Positions 24,683 through 33,458 are shown, numbered from the stretch's first letter. The stretch: 50,818 nucleotides of DNA from Conexibacter sp. (GCA_025964325.1 JAOPZA010000061.1:1-50818), one strand, 5' to 3'. Program-made: numbers and translations. Notes: generated by a model not told the origin, from the sequence alone.

Positions 24683-27348
24683 CGCGGCATCGTCTCAGAC
24701 TCGGGGGAGCTCGGGGCCAGGGCCTGCGGCGCGAACCCGCGCAGCTCGCGGTCGAGCGCGTCGCTCGCATCCTCCTGGATCGCGATTCGCTGGCGGCCCT
24801 GGAGGTTGAGCGCGGTCAGCGTGCCGGCGGGCGGCGGCAGCTCGTCTCCCGCCGGGCGCAGCGCCACCGTGCGGGTGGCGCCGGGCTCGAGCGTCAGCGC
24901 GTCGTCGCCCGGCAGGTACCCGGGGACGTGGATGCGCAGCCCGTACACGACCCGCGTCGCGCGCAGCTCGAGCAGGAGGCTGCCGTCCGGCGCTCGCCGG
25001 CCGTCGTTCTCGAGCCCGAGACGGTCGGCCGGCTCCTGGCGCAGCGGCCTGCCGGCCGGGAAGCGGAACGCCTGCGAGAGCAGCTCGGTGCCGCCCGCTC
25101 CGTCGCGCTCGAGGCTCGCCACGACCACGTCGTGGGCAGGCGGACCGAAGCGATACGCCCACGCGGCGTCGACGAACCGCCCGAGCAGCCCCTCCACGCT
25201 CCGACGCGTCGCGCTGTGAGCGTCCAACTCGATCGTCTCCGCCGCGGCGTCGACGCGGTGCTCGCCGTCGCGGTACAGCGCGACCCGCAGGCGCGCCACC
25301 AACCGCTCTGGACGATCGTTCGCGACGTGGACGTCGATTCCCCCGAGTCCCTCGTCGGTCGTCCACACCGCCACCGGCGCGAGCGCCCGGCGCAGGTGGT
25401 GATAGGCGACCTTCGGCGTGCCGGCCGCGTCGACGACGCCCCATCCGGCCCCGGGCGCGAGGTCCCGCAGCCAGAGGACGATGCCGCCGCCGCACGGCGA
25501 GCCGCTGCGGCGCCACTCGCCGAAGACCTCCGCCATCGCCTCACCCGTCACTGCCCGCGAGAGGTCGAGATAGCGCGCGTGGTCCACCCTCCGCAGCTCG
25601 CCGGGGTCGACGCCGAACAGCAGGGCGAGGTAGTGGTCGCGCACGTCGTCGAAGTCCCAGCCGCTGCCTGCGTCGCGCGGGACGCCGGCCTTCCAGCGCG
25701 GATGATGGACGACGACGTTCGCCGGGAGCTCGGGCATCAACGCTTCGACGCCCTCCTCGTCCGGCACGTTCGCGAACGCGAGGCATTCCGATGCGAAGCG
25801 CACGTCGGCGCGGCGCGCGTCCTCCAGCGGACGCCGGTAGCCGCCGACACCGTAGTAGTTGGCGACGCCGGCGCCGGGGCGGAACGGCAACTCGCCGCCG
25901 CACGGCGCGGACGGCACGTAGACGGCGTCCGTCGCAGCGCGCGACACCGCGCGTGGCAGCAGCTCGCCGAACAGCTCGCCGCGACCGAGCGCGGGATCGA
26001 GGCCGAGCATCGCGACCTGCTGCTCGATCTCGCTGTTGCCGCAGAACACGGCGACGCAGGGCCGGCCGGCGAGCGCGGCGAGCAGGTCGCGCGCCTCGTC
26101 CTCGACGGTCGCGCGGAAGCCGGCGTCGGCGACCGGGTAGTCGAGGTTGGCGAACATGAAGTCCTGCCACACGAGCAGGCCGAGCTCGTCGCACAGGTCG
26201 AAGAACGCCGGGCTCTCGTACGCGCTCGTCCCGGGCACGCGCAGCAGGTTCATGCCCGCGTCGCGCGCCTGTTCGAGCGCGGCGCGGAGTGAGGGCTCCG
26301 GCGGCGCGAGGCCGATCGGGTCGACCGGCGTCCAGACCGCGCCGCGTGCGAACACGCGGACGCCGTTGACGTGCAGGTCGAGCCCGTCGTGCTCGACGTC
26401 GTGGTCGGCCCGCGGCCCGGCGGCGAGCGAGCGGAAGCCGACGCGACCGGCATCGACCGACACCACCGTCCCATCGTCCGCAGCGACCTCGAGCACCACG
26501 TCGTGCAGGACCGGCGTCCCGTGCGTGTGCGGCCACCAGCGGGCGACCCGCGGCACGCGCAGCTCGCCGCTGAAGGTGACGGTGCCCGGACCGCGGGCCG
26601 TCGCGAGCAGCCCGCAGCGATGCGCACCCGACGGTCCCGCCAGCGCGACCTCGGCGGAGGTGATCGACCCGCCCTGCTCGCCTCCCGGGAGCGTGCGGAG
26701 CGTCGCCTCGACCGTCAGGAGACCGTCGTCCCGGTCGAGCCCTGCGTCCAGCGTCAACGCGTCGAGCGCCAGCCGTCGGCGGCGCTCGAGCCGCACCGGA
26801 CGCCACGGTCCGACGGCGGCCGGGCCGGGCGCGAAGCCGGGCGCCCGGCCGAGCAAGGCGGTCCGGAACCAGCGAAGGCTGCCGTCGGCGACGAGTCTGG
26901 TGCGCCAGCGCGCACGCGGCTTGCGGGGCGTGCGCAGCAGCGGCGCCAGCGCTCGGCAACGGATCGCGAGCTCGTTCTCACCTGCCAGCAGCGCGCCGAC
27001 GCCGACCTCGTGCGCGGCGAACATCGAGACGCTCTCGAGCACCCGTGTGCCGTTCAGGAAGACGTCCGCCACGGTCGCGATCCCGTCGAGCGCGAGCACC
27101 ACCTCCTCACCCGGCGTCGCCGCGGGCGCAGCGAAGCGGGTGCGGAACCACCAATCCTCCGCGTCCAGGTCGCTCGGCTCGCCGGGACGCCAGCGCCCGG
27201 CATCGTGGAGCGCCGCCGCCGCCGTCCCGGGGACGCGTGCCGCGAGCCAGTCGAGGCCGTCGAGATCGGCTGGGTCGACGTGGGCGTCGGGCGGGCAGGA
27301 CGTCGCCTCCCAGCCGGTCTCGAGTGCCCGGCGCTCGTGACCCCCCAC
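24679..27348 (-). CDS. Glycoside hydrolase family 2, beta-mannosidase-like
   Basis: Retaining glycosidase-like protein, 889 aa. Jelly-roll sugar-binding domain (to about 185), Ig-like domain (to about 330), TIM barrel (from about 335), C-terminal beta domains. The acid/base is probably Glu440 in FCGNSEIEQQ and the nucleophile Glu521 in FASECLAF; mannosidases usually read FVSEFG there, so the subsite differs. HHPRWKAG and LWLRDLAPGAGWGVVD follow. I prefer GTG 27348, since LETGWEATSCPPD just after it is the normal GH2 beginning; a TTG at 27396 overlapping the DUF1839 stop is an alternative. No signal peptide, so it is cytosolic, odd for a scavenging enzyme. It sits inside the aminoacyl-carrier operon. 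Confidence 0.87.
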   Translation of the reverse strand: MGGHERRALETGWEATSCPPDAHVDPADLDGLDWLAARVPGTAAAALHDAGRWRPGEPSDLDAEDWWFRTRFAAPAATPGEEVVLALDGIATVADVFLNGTRVLESVSMFAAHEVGVGALLAGENELAIRCRALAPLLRTPRKPRARWRTRLVADGSLRWFRTALLGRAPGFAPGPAAVGPWRPVRLERRRRLALDALTLDAGLDRDDGLLTVEATLRTLPGGEQGGSITSAEVALAGPSGAHRCGLLATARGPGTVTFSGELRVPRVARWWPHTHGTPVLHDVVLEVAADDGTVVSVDAGRVGFRSLAAGPRADHDVEHDGLDLHVNGVRVFARGAVWTPVDPIGLAPPEPSLRAALEQARDAGMNLLRVPGTSAYESPAFFDLCDELGLLVWQDFMFANLDYPVADAGFRATVEDEARDLLAALAGRPCVAVFCGNSEIEQQVAMLGLDPALGRGELFGELLPRAVSRAATDAVYVPSAPCGGELPFRPGAGVANYYGVGGYRRPLEDARRADVRFASECLAFANVPDEEGVEALMPELPANVVVHHPRWKAGVPRDAGSGWDFDDVRDHYLALLFGVDPGELRRVDHARYLDLSRAVTGEAMAEVFGEWRRSGSPCGGGIVLWLRDLAPGAGWGVVDAAGTPKVAYHHLRRALAPVAVWTTDEGLGGIDVHVANDRPERLVARLRVALYRDGEHRVDAAAETIELDAHSATRRSVEGLLGRFVDAAWAYRFGPPAHDVVVASLERDGAGGTELLSQAFRFPAGRPLRQEPADRLGLENDGRRAPDGSLLLELRATRVVYGLRIHVPGYLPGDDALTLEPGATRTVALRPAGDELPPPAGTLTALNLQGRQRIAIQEDASDALDRELRGFAPQALAPSSPESETMPR

Positions 27349-27388
27349 CGAGGCTCGCGGAGACGTCGAGGGCGAGCGGAGCCCGTGC

Positions 27389-28360
27389 TCAGACAACGGC
27401 GTCGCCGAGCGCCTCGAACGCTTCCTCCCAGGCGCTCGCAAGCTCCACGATCGCCGGCTCGGGGTCGAACGCGCGACGCCGCGCGAGCTTGAACGACAGC
27501 ACCTTGGAGCCGTCGACGATCCGACCCATCGCGGCCGCGGCGGGCGCGCCCGCCTCGCCCAGCAGCCAGTCGACGTGGGAGGCGCCGACCTCGAACGCCG
27601 AGCCGACCATCCGCACGGTTGCGAACGCGTAGTCGTGGTAGGCGGCGTGGTCGCCCTCGAGCAGCCGTGGCAGGTCGTCCGCCAGCTGCGCGCCGAAGCG
27701 CAGGAAGGGGTTCGGTGACGGCCGCCGCGCGAGGTTGCGCAGCAGCAGCTCGCGAGCGGCGCCACGCAGCTCCTCGCCGTGCAGGCGCGCGCCGGCGTCG
27801 AGCCGCACGAGCTCGGTGTAGGGCGGCAGGACGTCATCGGAGAAGGCACGGCCGAGGCGGAAGACCCCGCGGTAGTCTGCGCCCGCCAGCTCGTAGTACC
27901 CAGGACCGTGGAAGTAGCGCAGCCGCTCGCCCGCGAGGTCGATCGCCTCGGCGACGATGCTGCTCTTGACGTGCGCGGTGCGGTAGCTGGTGGCCGCGAC
28001 GTCGGGCAGGTAGAACGAGTCGAGCTCGACGATGATCGTGCGTCCCCGCTCGAGCTGCTCGGCGATCTGCTGCGGCAACGGCCGGTAGGGCTGCATCTCG
28101 TGCACGTCGATGCCGTAGAGCCGCTCCAGGTCCTCCGGCAGCGGCTTGAAGAACGTCCACTGGTCGCCCTCGAAGTCGACCCCCAGCACGCAGCCCATCG
28201 TCGCGAGCGGCTCGTCGCCGCGGGCGTGCAGGAGCTCGATCAGGATGTCCGTGTAGCAGTTGGTCTCCTGGTAGGCGCGCTCGGCGCCGTGCAGAAGGTG
28301 CTGGCGGTGGGTCGCCGGATCGAGCCCGAGCAGGCTGACGTAGCCCGTCGCCGTGCTCAT
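27389..28360 (-). CDS. DUF1839 family protein
   Basis: 323 aa, no signal or membrane segment. The sequence (QETNCYTDILIELLHARGDEP, CVLGVDFEGDQWTFFKPLP, DLERLYGIDVHEMQPYRPLP, IVELDSFYLPDVAATSYRTAHVKSSI) matches the DUF1839 pattern as I remember it. The family is known chiefly as a gene neighbour of amino acid:[carrier protein] ligases. EQLERGRTIIVELDSFYLPD followed by SYR...HVK has the look of a peptidase-like/BtrH-type N-terminal acyl-transfer fold, with Cys23-like and His residues, but that is a guess. ATG overlaps the ligase stop by 4 nt. Confidence 0.8.
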   Translation of the reverse strand: MSTATGYVSLLGLDPATHRQHLLHGAERAYQETNCYTDILIELLHARGDEPLATMGCVLGVDFEGDQWTFFKPLPEDLERLYGIDVHEMQPYRPLPQQIAEQLERGRTIIVELDSFYLPDVAATSYRTAHVKSSIVAEAIDLAGERLRYFHGPGYYELAGADYRGVFRLGRAFSDDVLPPYTELVRLDAGARLHGEELRGAARELLLRNLARRPSPNPFLRFGAQLADDLPRLLEGDHAAYHDYAFATVRMVGSAFEVGASHVDWLLGEAGAPAAAAMGRIVDGSKVLSFKLARRRAFDPEPAIVELASAWEEAFEALGDAVV

Positions 28361-29292
28361 GTCAGCTGCAGCCGCTCCAGCACCGGCTCCGGCCAGGCGT
28401 CGACCTCGAGCCCGTGCGCGTGCAGCAGCGCGAGCGTGATCCGCTCGAGCCCGAACCCGAGACAGGCGGTGTGCGCGGTCCCGCCGCCGTTCTCCATCGC
28501 GATGCCGTAGGTGCCCGTGAAGTGGTCCTGGTGGTAGTTGAAGGAGGCGACCGCGGTCGGCTCCGGCCCGGCGATCTGCACGCGCACCTCGAACTTCAGC
28601 GTCTGCGCCCGCTGGCTGCGCGCGAGCAGCTGGCCGGCGCGGCCGAAGAACGGGTCGTTCGCGACGTCGAAGTCGGCCTCCAGCCCGACGCTGCGCAGCA
28701 GCCCGACGGAGCGGTCGCGCCACGCATCGCGCCAGGCGGCCACCGTCTGCGGCTCGCCGATCCGCACGATCTCGCGCTGGTGGAACATCTGCAGCCGCGC
28801 GGGATCGCCGGAGGGCTCGTGGCGGAAGACGTACGACCCACCGGCGTCGACGGTCACGCCGCCGGGGGCGAGCGGGCCGCGCGCTGCGATCGCCGGGTAG
28901 ACGGGATAGCAAGCGGCGGGTGTCAGCACGAGCTCGGTCTGGGACTGGAACTCGCTCCAGTCGTCGTGCCGGCCGGCACGCTGCCCCTGCTCGGCCGCCT
29001 GCGCCTCGTCGCCCTCGAAGGAGAAGATCGCGCCGGCCAGGTGCGGGAACGACTTGAGGTAGCCGATCTGCTCGAGGTTGCGGCGCGGGAGCACCGGCGG
29101 GAACGCCATGTGCTCGGGTGCGTCGACGGCGCCCGTGCGTGTCACGAGCCCGTCGAACGCCCAACGCACGCGCTCGAACTCCGAGCCGCGGCCATAGACG
29201 CCCGACACCCCGCTGTCGATCAGCAGGCCGGCTGCGAGCAGCTCTTCGAGGAACGCCGCCTGGTCGGGGCTTCCGGGTTGGAACGCGGCCAT
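28357..29292 (-). CDS. Amino acid:[carrier protein] ligase (aaRS-like, class II)
   Basis: 311 aa, a truncated seryl-tRNA-synthetase-like catalytic core without the tRNA-binding arm. It adenylates an amino acid and transfers it to the phosphopantetheine thiol of a carrier protein (established for the Bradyrhizobium/Agrobacterium family by Mocibob and colleagues). Class II motif 2 FRHE (156-159) and motif 3 GFGLERI are present. Zn ligands are probably Cys128 (TPAACYP), Glu174 (FHQRE) and Cys277 (TACLGFG), nearly the same numbers as in the characterised enzymes, which prefer Gly or Ala. FPPVLPRRNLEQIGYLKSFPHL is a further family block. First complete gene of a coupled operon with DUF1839, GH2 and methyltransferase; the carrier is encoded at 33448. 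Confidence 0.92.
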   Translation of the reverse strand: MAAFQPGSPDQAAFLEELLAAGLLIDSGVSGVYGRGSEFERVRWAFDGLVTRTGAVDAPEHMAFPPVLPRRNLEQIGYLKSFPHLAGAIFSFEGDEAQAAEQGQRAGRHDDWSEFQSQTELVLTPAACYPVYPAIAARGPLAPGGVTVDAGGSYVFRHEPSGDPARLQMFHQREIVRIGEPQTVAAWRDAWRDRSVGLLRSVGLEADFDVANDPFFGRAGQLLARSQRAQTLKFEVRVQIAGPEPTAVASFNYHQDHFTGTYGIAMENGGGTAHTACLGFGLERITLALLHAHGLEVDAWPEPVLERLQLT

Positions 29293-29295
29293 CAG

Positions 29296-29388
29296 CTACG
29301 CGTCCGTCGCGATCGGCAGCCGACCCGTCGCGACCTCGCCGCTCGGACGTGCACCGTCCACGACGACTCTTCCGATCTCGTCATTCAT
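29296..29388 (-). pseudogene. Carrier-protein N-terminal fragment (30 codons) upstream of the ligase
   Basis: ATG 29388 to TAG 29296, in the ligase frame and 3 nt before its ATG. It begins MNDEI like the carrier at 33448, and the first 20 residues align with it (MNDEI, then I/V, I/V, E/D, AR, S, D/E, V), ending ...TDA-stop where the carrier continues DADLY. The DNA just upstream is also alike (GCCGATAC, C/T-rich 7-8 nt, ATGAA). I read it as a truncated copy of the carrier gene with its promoter, now serving as ligase leader. It is too short to carry the phosphopantetheine serine. Could instead be a short leader peptide. Confidence 0.5.
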
Positions 29389-29488
29389 AGAGAGGGGTAT
29401 CGGCCGCTCGCGGCCTTTCCTGCAGTCACGATCGACGAGGCGCAGCCGTGCTCGTGCGTCAAGCTGTCGGCACGTCGATCACGCGCGG

Positions 29489-31567
29489 CTAGCGGACGAC
29501 TCTGACGGTGCGCGACGTCGCGGTCGTCACGTTGCCGGCGGCGTCGCGCGCCCGTGCGGTGATCAGGAGGGGACCGACGGGCGTGCTGGAGGAGTCCCAG
29601 TCGAAGCTGTAGGGAGCCGTCGTGTCGATGCCGACCGTCTCGCCGTCGACGACGAAGTCGACCCGGCTCACGCCGACGTTGTCGCTCGCCGTGGCCTGCA
29701 GCGACACGGTCCCCGATACCTGCGCGCCGGCGGCCGGGGACGTCAGCGCGACGGTCGGCGGGCCTGTGTCGGGTCTGATCGCCAGCACCTGTGCGGCCGT
29801 TCTGACTTGGACGTCGGGTCGCGCGGCGATCCAGGTCAGGAGCGCGTCGAGCGTGGCGACGTCGACGGTGTAGTCGTCGGCGCCGGTGCAGGCGCCGGTG
29901 CACAGGTCGTGCAGCACGATGTTGACCGATCCACCGCCCGTGTCGCGGGCGCGTTGGATGACGTCCTCGAAGGTGGCCAGCGGCGTCGTGAACCGCGGCT
30001 CCCAGGCACGCAGCGCGAAGGCGTTCCGCGGCGGGGTCGTCTCGGCGTAGACGCAGCAGGGGTCGGGATAGTCCGTGCCGCCCGTCGTCCGCGCCGACGT
30101 GTAGCCGCAGCCGGCGGCGACGCCCTGCACGCCCGCGTTCGAGGCGCCGAACGGATATGCGAAGTCGGTCACGGCCAGCCCGTGACTCAACAGCGTCGTC
30201 CGGTCGTCGCAGATCTGGTGCTGCTGCTCAGCCGCGGAGACTGCGGTCAGCATCGCGTGGTCGACGGTGTGGCCGCCGATCTCGTGCCCCTCGGTCTGCA
30301 TCTGCGTCAGCTGCGCCCACGTCACGTATCCGGGCTGGCCGACGTGTCCGCTGTTCGCGAAGAAGGTCGCGTGGACGCCGTGATCGCTGAGCACGCCGCG
30401 GTTCGCGTATTGCGACGCGAGGCCGTCGTCGAAGCCGAGGGTCACGTACGTCAGCGGCCCCGTCGGGGCGGGCGGTGCGAGGACGGTGACGGTGCGCGCT
30501 GCCGACACCGTCGCGTTCCCGGCTCTGTCGGTCGCGCGCGCCGTGATCGTCGCGGACGCTCCGGCTCTCGACGCGTCCCACGCGACGGTGTACGGCGCGG
30601 TCGTCGTGCTGCCCACCACGGTGCCGGCGACGAGGAAGTCGACTCTCGCGACGCCGACGTCGTCGCTCGCGTCCGCGCTCAGCGTCACGGGCCCGGGTGC
30701 CACGGTCGATCTGTCGACGGGCGCGGTCAGCGCCACTGTCGGCGGCGATCTGTCGGGGACGGGGGCGGGCGGGGAGGTCGAGAAGGCTTGGGCCGTCGAA
30801 CGGACCTGCACGTCGGGCAGCGTGGCGATCCAGTCGAGCAGGCCGGAGAGGGTCGCGGTGCTGATCGCGTCGCTTCCGGCCCCGGCGCAGGTGCCGGTGC
30901 AGATGTCGTGGAGGACCAGGTCGAACACGCCACCGCCGCCGTTGCGCGCGGCGTTGATCGCGTCTTGGTAGACCGACAGCGGCGTGGAGAGCTGAGGCTG
31001 GATCGCCCGCAGTGCCCTCGCGTCGCGCGGCGGGACGGTCTCGGCGTAGACGCAGCAGGGGTCCGGGTAGTCGAGGCCGCCGGCGGTGCGGGCCGTGTCG
31101 TAGCCGCAGCCGGCGAGGACCGCCTTGACCGCGGCGTTCGTCTGCCCCCCGGGATACGCGAAGTTGCGGACGGTCAGGCTGTGGCTCTGGAGCGCGGTGC
31201 GGTCGTCGCAGGCCTGGTGCTGCTGCTGGGCGGTCGTCAGCGGGGGCAGCGCCACGCGGTCGACGCCGTTGGAGCCGATCTCGTGCCCGTCCGCCTGCAG
31301 CTGCGTCAGCTGCGCCCACGTCATGTAGCCCGCTCTGCCGACCTTCCCGCTGCTGACGAAGAACGTCGCGTGCACCCCGCGATTGGTCAGGACGGCGCGG
31401 TTCGCGTACTGCGACGCGAGCCCGCCGTCGAAGCCGAGCACGACGGAGGTCGTCGCCGCCTGGGCGGCCGTGGCGCCGACCAGCGTGATCACGAGCGCGA
31501 GCAACGCCACGCGTAGTGAAAATCGCGCGTGCGGAGTGGCATCCTGCCGGCGGCCTGACGATCGCAT
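29489..31567 (-). CDS. Secreted double polysaccharide deacetylase with Ig-like domains; first domain degenerate
   Basis: 692 aa. Signal peptide 1-37 (ALLALVITLVGATAAQA). Order: NodB-like domain 1 (about 40-262), Ig-like (about 272-363), NodB-like domain 2 (about 373-590), Ig-like (about 600-692). Domain 2 has the metal/catalytic set D380-D381 and H433...H437 (GGHTVDH). Domain 1 has G48 for the second Asp and N100/R104 for the two His (GSNGVDR), so it should be inactive and may bind glycan. ATG 31567 has GAGGAA 6 nt upstream; the ATG at 31594 has none. Ig linkers have the DNVGV.RVDF.V.G..VG form. AGA is frequent. Probably trims acetyl groups from extracellular polysaccharide. Confidence 0.88.
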   Translation of the reverse strand: MRSSGRRQDATPHARFSLRVALLALVITLVGATAAQAATTSVVLGFDGGLASQYANRAVLTNRGVHATFFVSSGKVGRAGYMTWAQLTQLQADGHEIGSNGVDRVALPPLTTAQQQHQACDDRTALQSHSLTVRNFAYPGGQTNAAVKAVLAGCGYDTARTAGGLDYPDPCCVYAETVPPRDARALRAIQPQLSTPLSVYQDAINAARNGGGGVFDLVLHDICTGTCAGAGSDAISTATLSGLLDWIATLPDVQVRSTAQAFSTSPPAPVPDRSPPTVALTAPVDRSTVAPGPVTLSADASDDVGVARVDFLVAGTVVGSTTTAPYTVAWDASRAGASATITARATDRAGNATVSAARTVTVLAPPAPTGPLTYVTLGFDDGLASQYANRGVLSDHGVHATFFANSGHVGQPGYVTWAQLTQMQTEGHEIGGHTVDHAMLTAVSAAEQQHQICDDRTTLLSHGLAVTDFAYPFGASNAGVQGVAAGCGYTSARTTGGTDYPDPCCVYAETTPPRNAFALRAWEPRFTTPLATFEDVIQRARDTGGGSVNIVLHDLCTGACTGADDYTVDVATLDALLTWIAARPDVQVRTAAQVLAIRPDTGPPTVALTSPAAGAQVSGTVSLQATASDNVGVSRVDFVVDGETVGIDTTAPYSFDWDSSSTPVGPLLITARARDAAGNVTTATSRTVRVVR

Positions 31568-31598
31568 CGGTCGTTCCTCGATCGGGGTGCGCATCGGT

Positions 31599-31645
31599 GC
31601 GTACCCGAGTCCAACGCTCCAGATCGAGGATGGTAGCGGGTACGC
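31599..31645. promoter_or_regulatory. 9-bp inverted repeat in the divergent deacetylase/membrane-protein gap
   Basis: GCGTACCCG (31599-31607) and CGGGTACGC (31637-31645), 29 nt apart, centred in the 114-bp divergent gap. A TACCAT -10 candidate for the deacetylase (complement of 31630-31635) overlaps it. It may be a paired operator controlling both genes; no direct evidence. Confidence 0.3.
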
Positions 31646-31681
31646 GACACCGGCGCTCGTCGAACTTGGCAGACTCGCGGC

Positions 31682-33025
31682 GTGCACGCAGCCGACGACA
31701 TCGATGACTGCGGCGACCGGACGGGATCCTCCTGGGGCGGTCGCCGGGCCGCCGCGCTCAACCGACCGCTGTCGTGGGGACCGGCCGTGATGATCGTGAC
31801 GGCGCTGATGGCCGCCCTCGCCGCGACCAACCGTTGGATGAGCTGGGCGCACGGCTTCGTCTACGCGCACGCCGACGACGAGAACGCGTACCTCGTCATC
31901 GCGCGCGCCTCGCCACACCTGCCGGCCGGGCGGATCGCCGACCAGCACGCCCAGCGCTGGCCGCTCCATTGGCTGATCGGCGCCGTCGCCGACCTGACGG
32001 GCTGGCAGCTCGAGCTCCTCTACCGCTACGCGGCGATCGCGCTGGCGATCGCCGTCTGCCTGATGCTCGCCGCGGTCCTGATCCGGTTGGGGGCGAGCGT
32101 CGCGACGGGCGCCGTCTGCCTCGCGGCCTTCGCCTGCAATCCCTACGCGCTGCGGTACTACGCGCTCGCGCCCGGATACCTCGACGACCTCGTCTTCGAC
32201 CTGGCGCTCGGCGTCCTGCTGCTCGGACTCCTCGCGCGGCGGCTTCCCCTCGTGCTGGGGGGCCTCGTGCTCGGCCTGCTCGCGCGTCAGACGATGCTGC
32301 CGGTCGCATCCGTCGTCGCGCTGTGGATCGGGCTGTCGCCCGCGTGGCGCAGCGGAGGCGTGCGCGCGCGCCTGAGCCGCGCCGGCGCGGCGCTCGTGGT
32401 CGCGATCGCCGTCTACCTCGTCGTCACGCGCGTCGCGAGCGGCTTCTCGGAGGCGGGAGCGCCCTTCGGACGGCTGACGATCCTCGACACCGTCGAGCAG
32501 CTGCCCGGCAGCGCGCACGACCTGCTCAACCATTTCGCGCACGTCGTGAACGGTCTGCTGGCGGTTGCCGCGCTGCTCGCCGCGACGCTGCTCTCGACCC
32601 GGTTCCGCGATCTCTCCTGGTCGTTCTGGGGGCCTCTCGCGATCGGGCTCGTGATCGTGCTGCAGGCGGCGGCACTCAACCCCGACCCCGTCTTCAACGA
32701 CTACAACTCGACGAACGAGCCGCGGCTCGTCGCCCCCGCGCTCGTTGCGTTCGCCGTCGCGTTGGCCGGTGCTCGCAGCGGCGCCGCGCGTTCGCGCGTA
32801 CGTCCGCTGGGCGACTCGCCCGTGGTCGTGACGCTCGCGCTCGCGCTGCTGGCGATCGGCTCGCTGCACCACACCTACACGTCGATCTCGACGGGCGGGA
32901 AGGGCGTCACGCTCGCGCTCGAGCTCGCCGTCGCGCTGGCGCTGTTCGTGCTCGTCCTGCGCTGGGACCGCAGCGGCCGCGCCGGCGGCCCGCACGACGC
33001 CGTCGCCGTGCGGTCAGGCGCCTGA
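31682..33025 (+). CDS. Polytopic membrane protein, possible GT-C-like glycosyltransferase
   Basis: 447 aa with about ten membrane segments beginning near residue 35 (AVMIVTALMAALAATNRW). A long extracytoplasmic first loop (FVYAHADDENAYLVIARASPHLPAGR...QRWPLHWLIG) contains acidic residues placed like the catalytic Asp/Glu of GT-C enzymes, but I cannot name the family. GTG 31682 is taken; ATG 31790 would remove the cytoplasmic tail. It is 22 bp upstream of acpS on the same strand and so is probably cotranscribed with the carrier-protein genes. Confidence 0.6.
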   Translation: MHAADDIDDCGDRTGSSWGGRRAAALNRPLSWGPAVMIVTALMAALAATNRWMSWAHGFVYAHADDENAYLVIARASPHLPAGRIADQHAQRWPLHWLIGAVADLTGWQLELLYRYAAIALAIAVCLMLAAVLIRLGASVATGAVCLAAFACNPYALRYYALAPGYLDDLVFDLALGVLLLGLLARRLPLVLGGLVLGLLARQTMLPVASVVALWIGLSPAWRSGGVRARLSRAGAALVVAIAVYLVVTRVASGFSEAGAPFGRLTILDTVEQLPGSAHDLLNHFAHVVNGLLAVAALLAATLLSTRFRDLSWSFWGPLAIGLVIVLQAAALNPDPVFNDYNSTNEPRLVAPALVAFAVALAGARSGAARSRVRPLGDSPVVVTLALALLAIGSLHHTYTSISTGGKGVTLALELAVALALFVLVLRWDRSGRAGGPHDAVAVRSGA

Positions 33026-33047
33026 CGCTCTGCGATGCTTTCCGGCG

Positions 33048-33458
33048 ATGGGGCTGCGCGTCGGCATCGATCTCGTCGCCGTCGCCGATATCGAGGCGTC
33101 GCTCAGAGCCCACGGCGAACGCTACCTGCGGCGCGTGTTCACCTCGCGCGAGGTCGAGGACTCGCGGACGGGCGAGCAGATCTCGGCGGAGCGCCTCGCG
33201 GCTCGCTTCGCCGCGAAGGAGGCGGCGATGAAGACGCTGCGGATCGGCGACGACGCGCTGTCGTGGCACGACATCGAGGTGCGTCGGGAAGCGGGCGGGT
33301 GGGTCGAGCTGGCGCTGCATGGCCGCGCGGCGGAGCTGGCCGCGGCGGCTGGCGTGATCGAGCTCGCCGTCAGCCTCACGCACGAGGGCGGATACGCATC
33401 TGCGGTCGTCGTTGCAGAAATCCGCTCGCCGAGCCGATACTCCCCGCATGAACGATGA
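33048..33458 (+). CDS. acpS: Holo-[acyl-carrier-protein] synthase
   Basis: 136 aa, normal AcpS length. It transfers 4'-phosphopantetheine from CoA to a carrier-protein serine. Mg/CoA ligands Asp8 (VGIDLV) and Glu58 (RFAAKEAAMKTL) are in place, and SLTHEGGYASAVVV is the C-terminal strand pair. It overlaps the carrier gene by 11 nt, so it is probably dedicated to that carrier, although it may also be the cell's general AcpS. Confidence 0.92.
   Translation: MGLRVGIDLVAVADIEASLRAHGERYLRRVFTSREVEDSRTGEQISAERLAARFAAKEAAMKTLRIGDDALSWHDIEVRREAGGWVELALHGRAAELAAAAGVIELAVSLTHEGGYASAVVVAEIRSPSRYSPHER

Noticed and set aside
29296-29388. RiPP precursor peptide
   Set aside because: No core-like Cys/Ser/Thr-rich tail or leader motif; similarity to the carrier-protein N-terminus explains it better.
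28414-29505. Open frame antisense to the ligase
   Set aside because: Composition is that of a reverse-strand shadow; the ligase on the minus strand has catalytic motifs.
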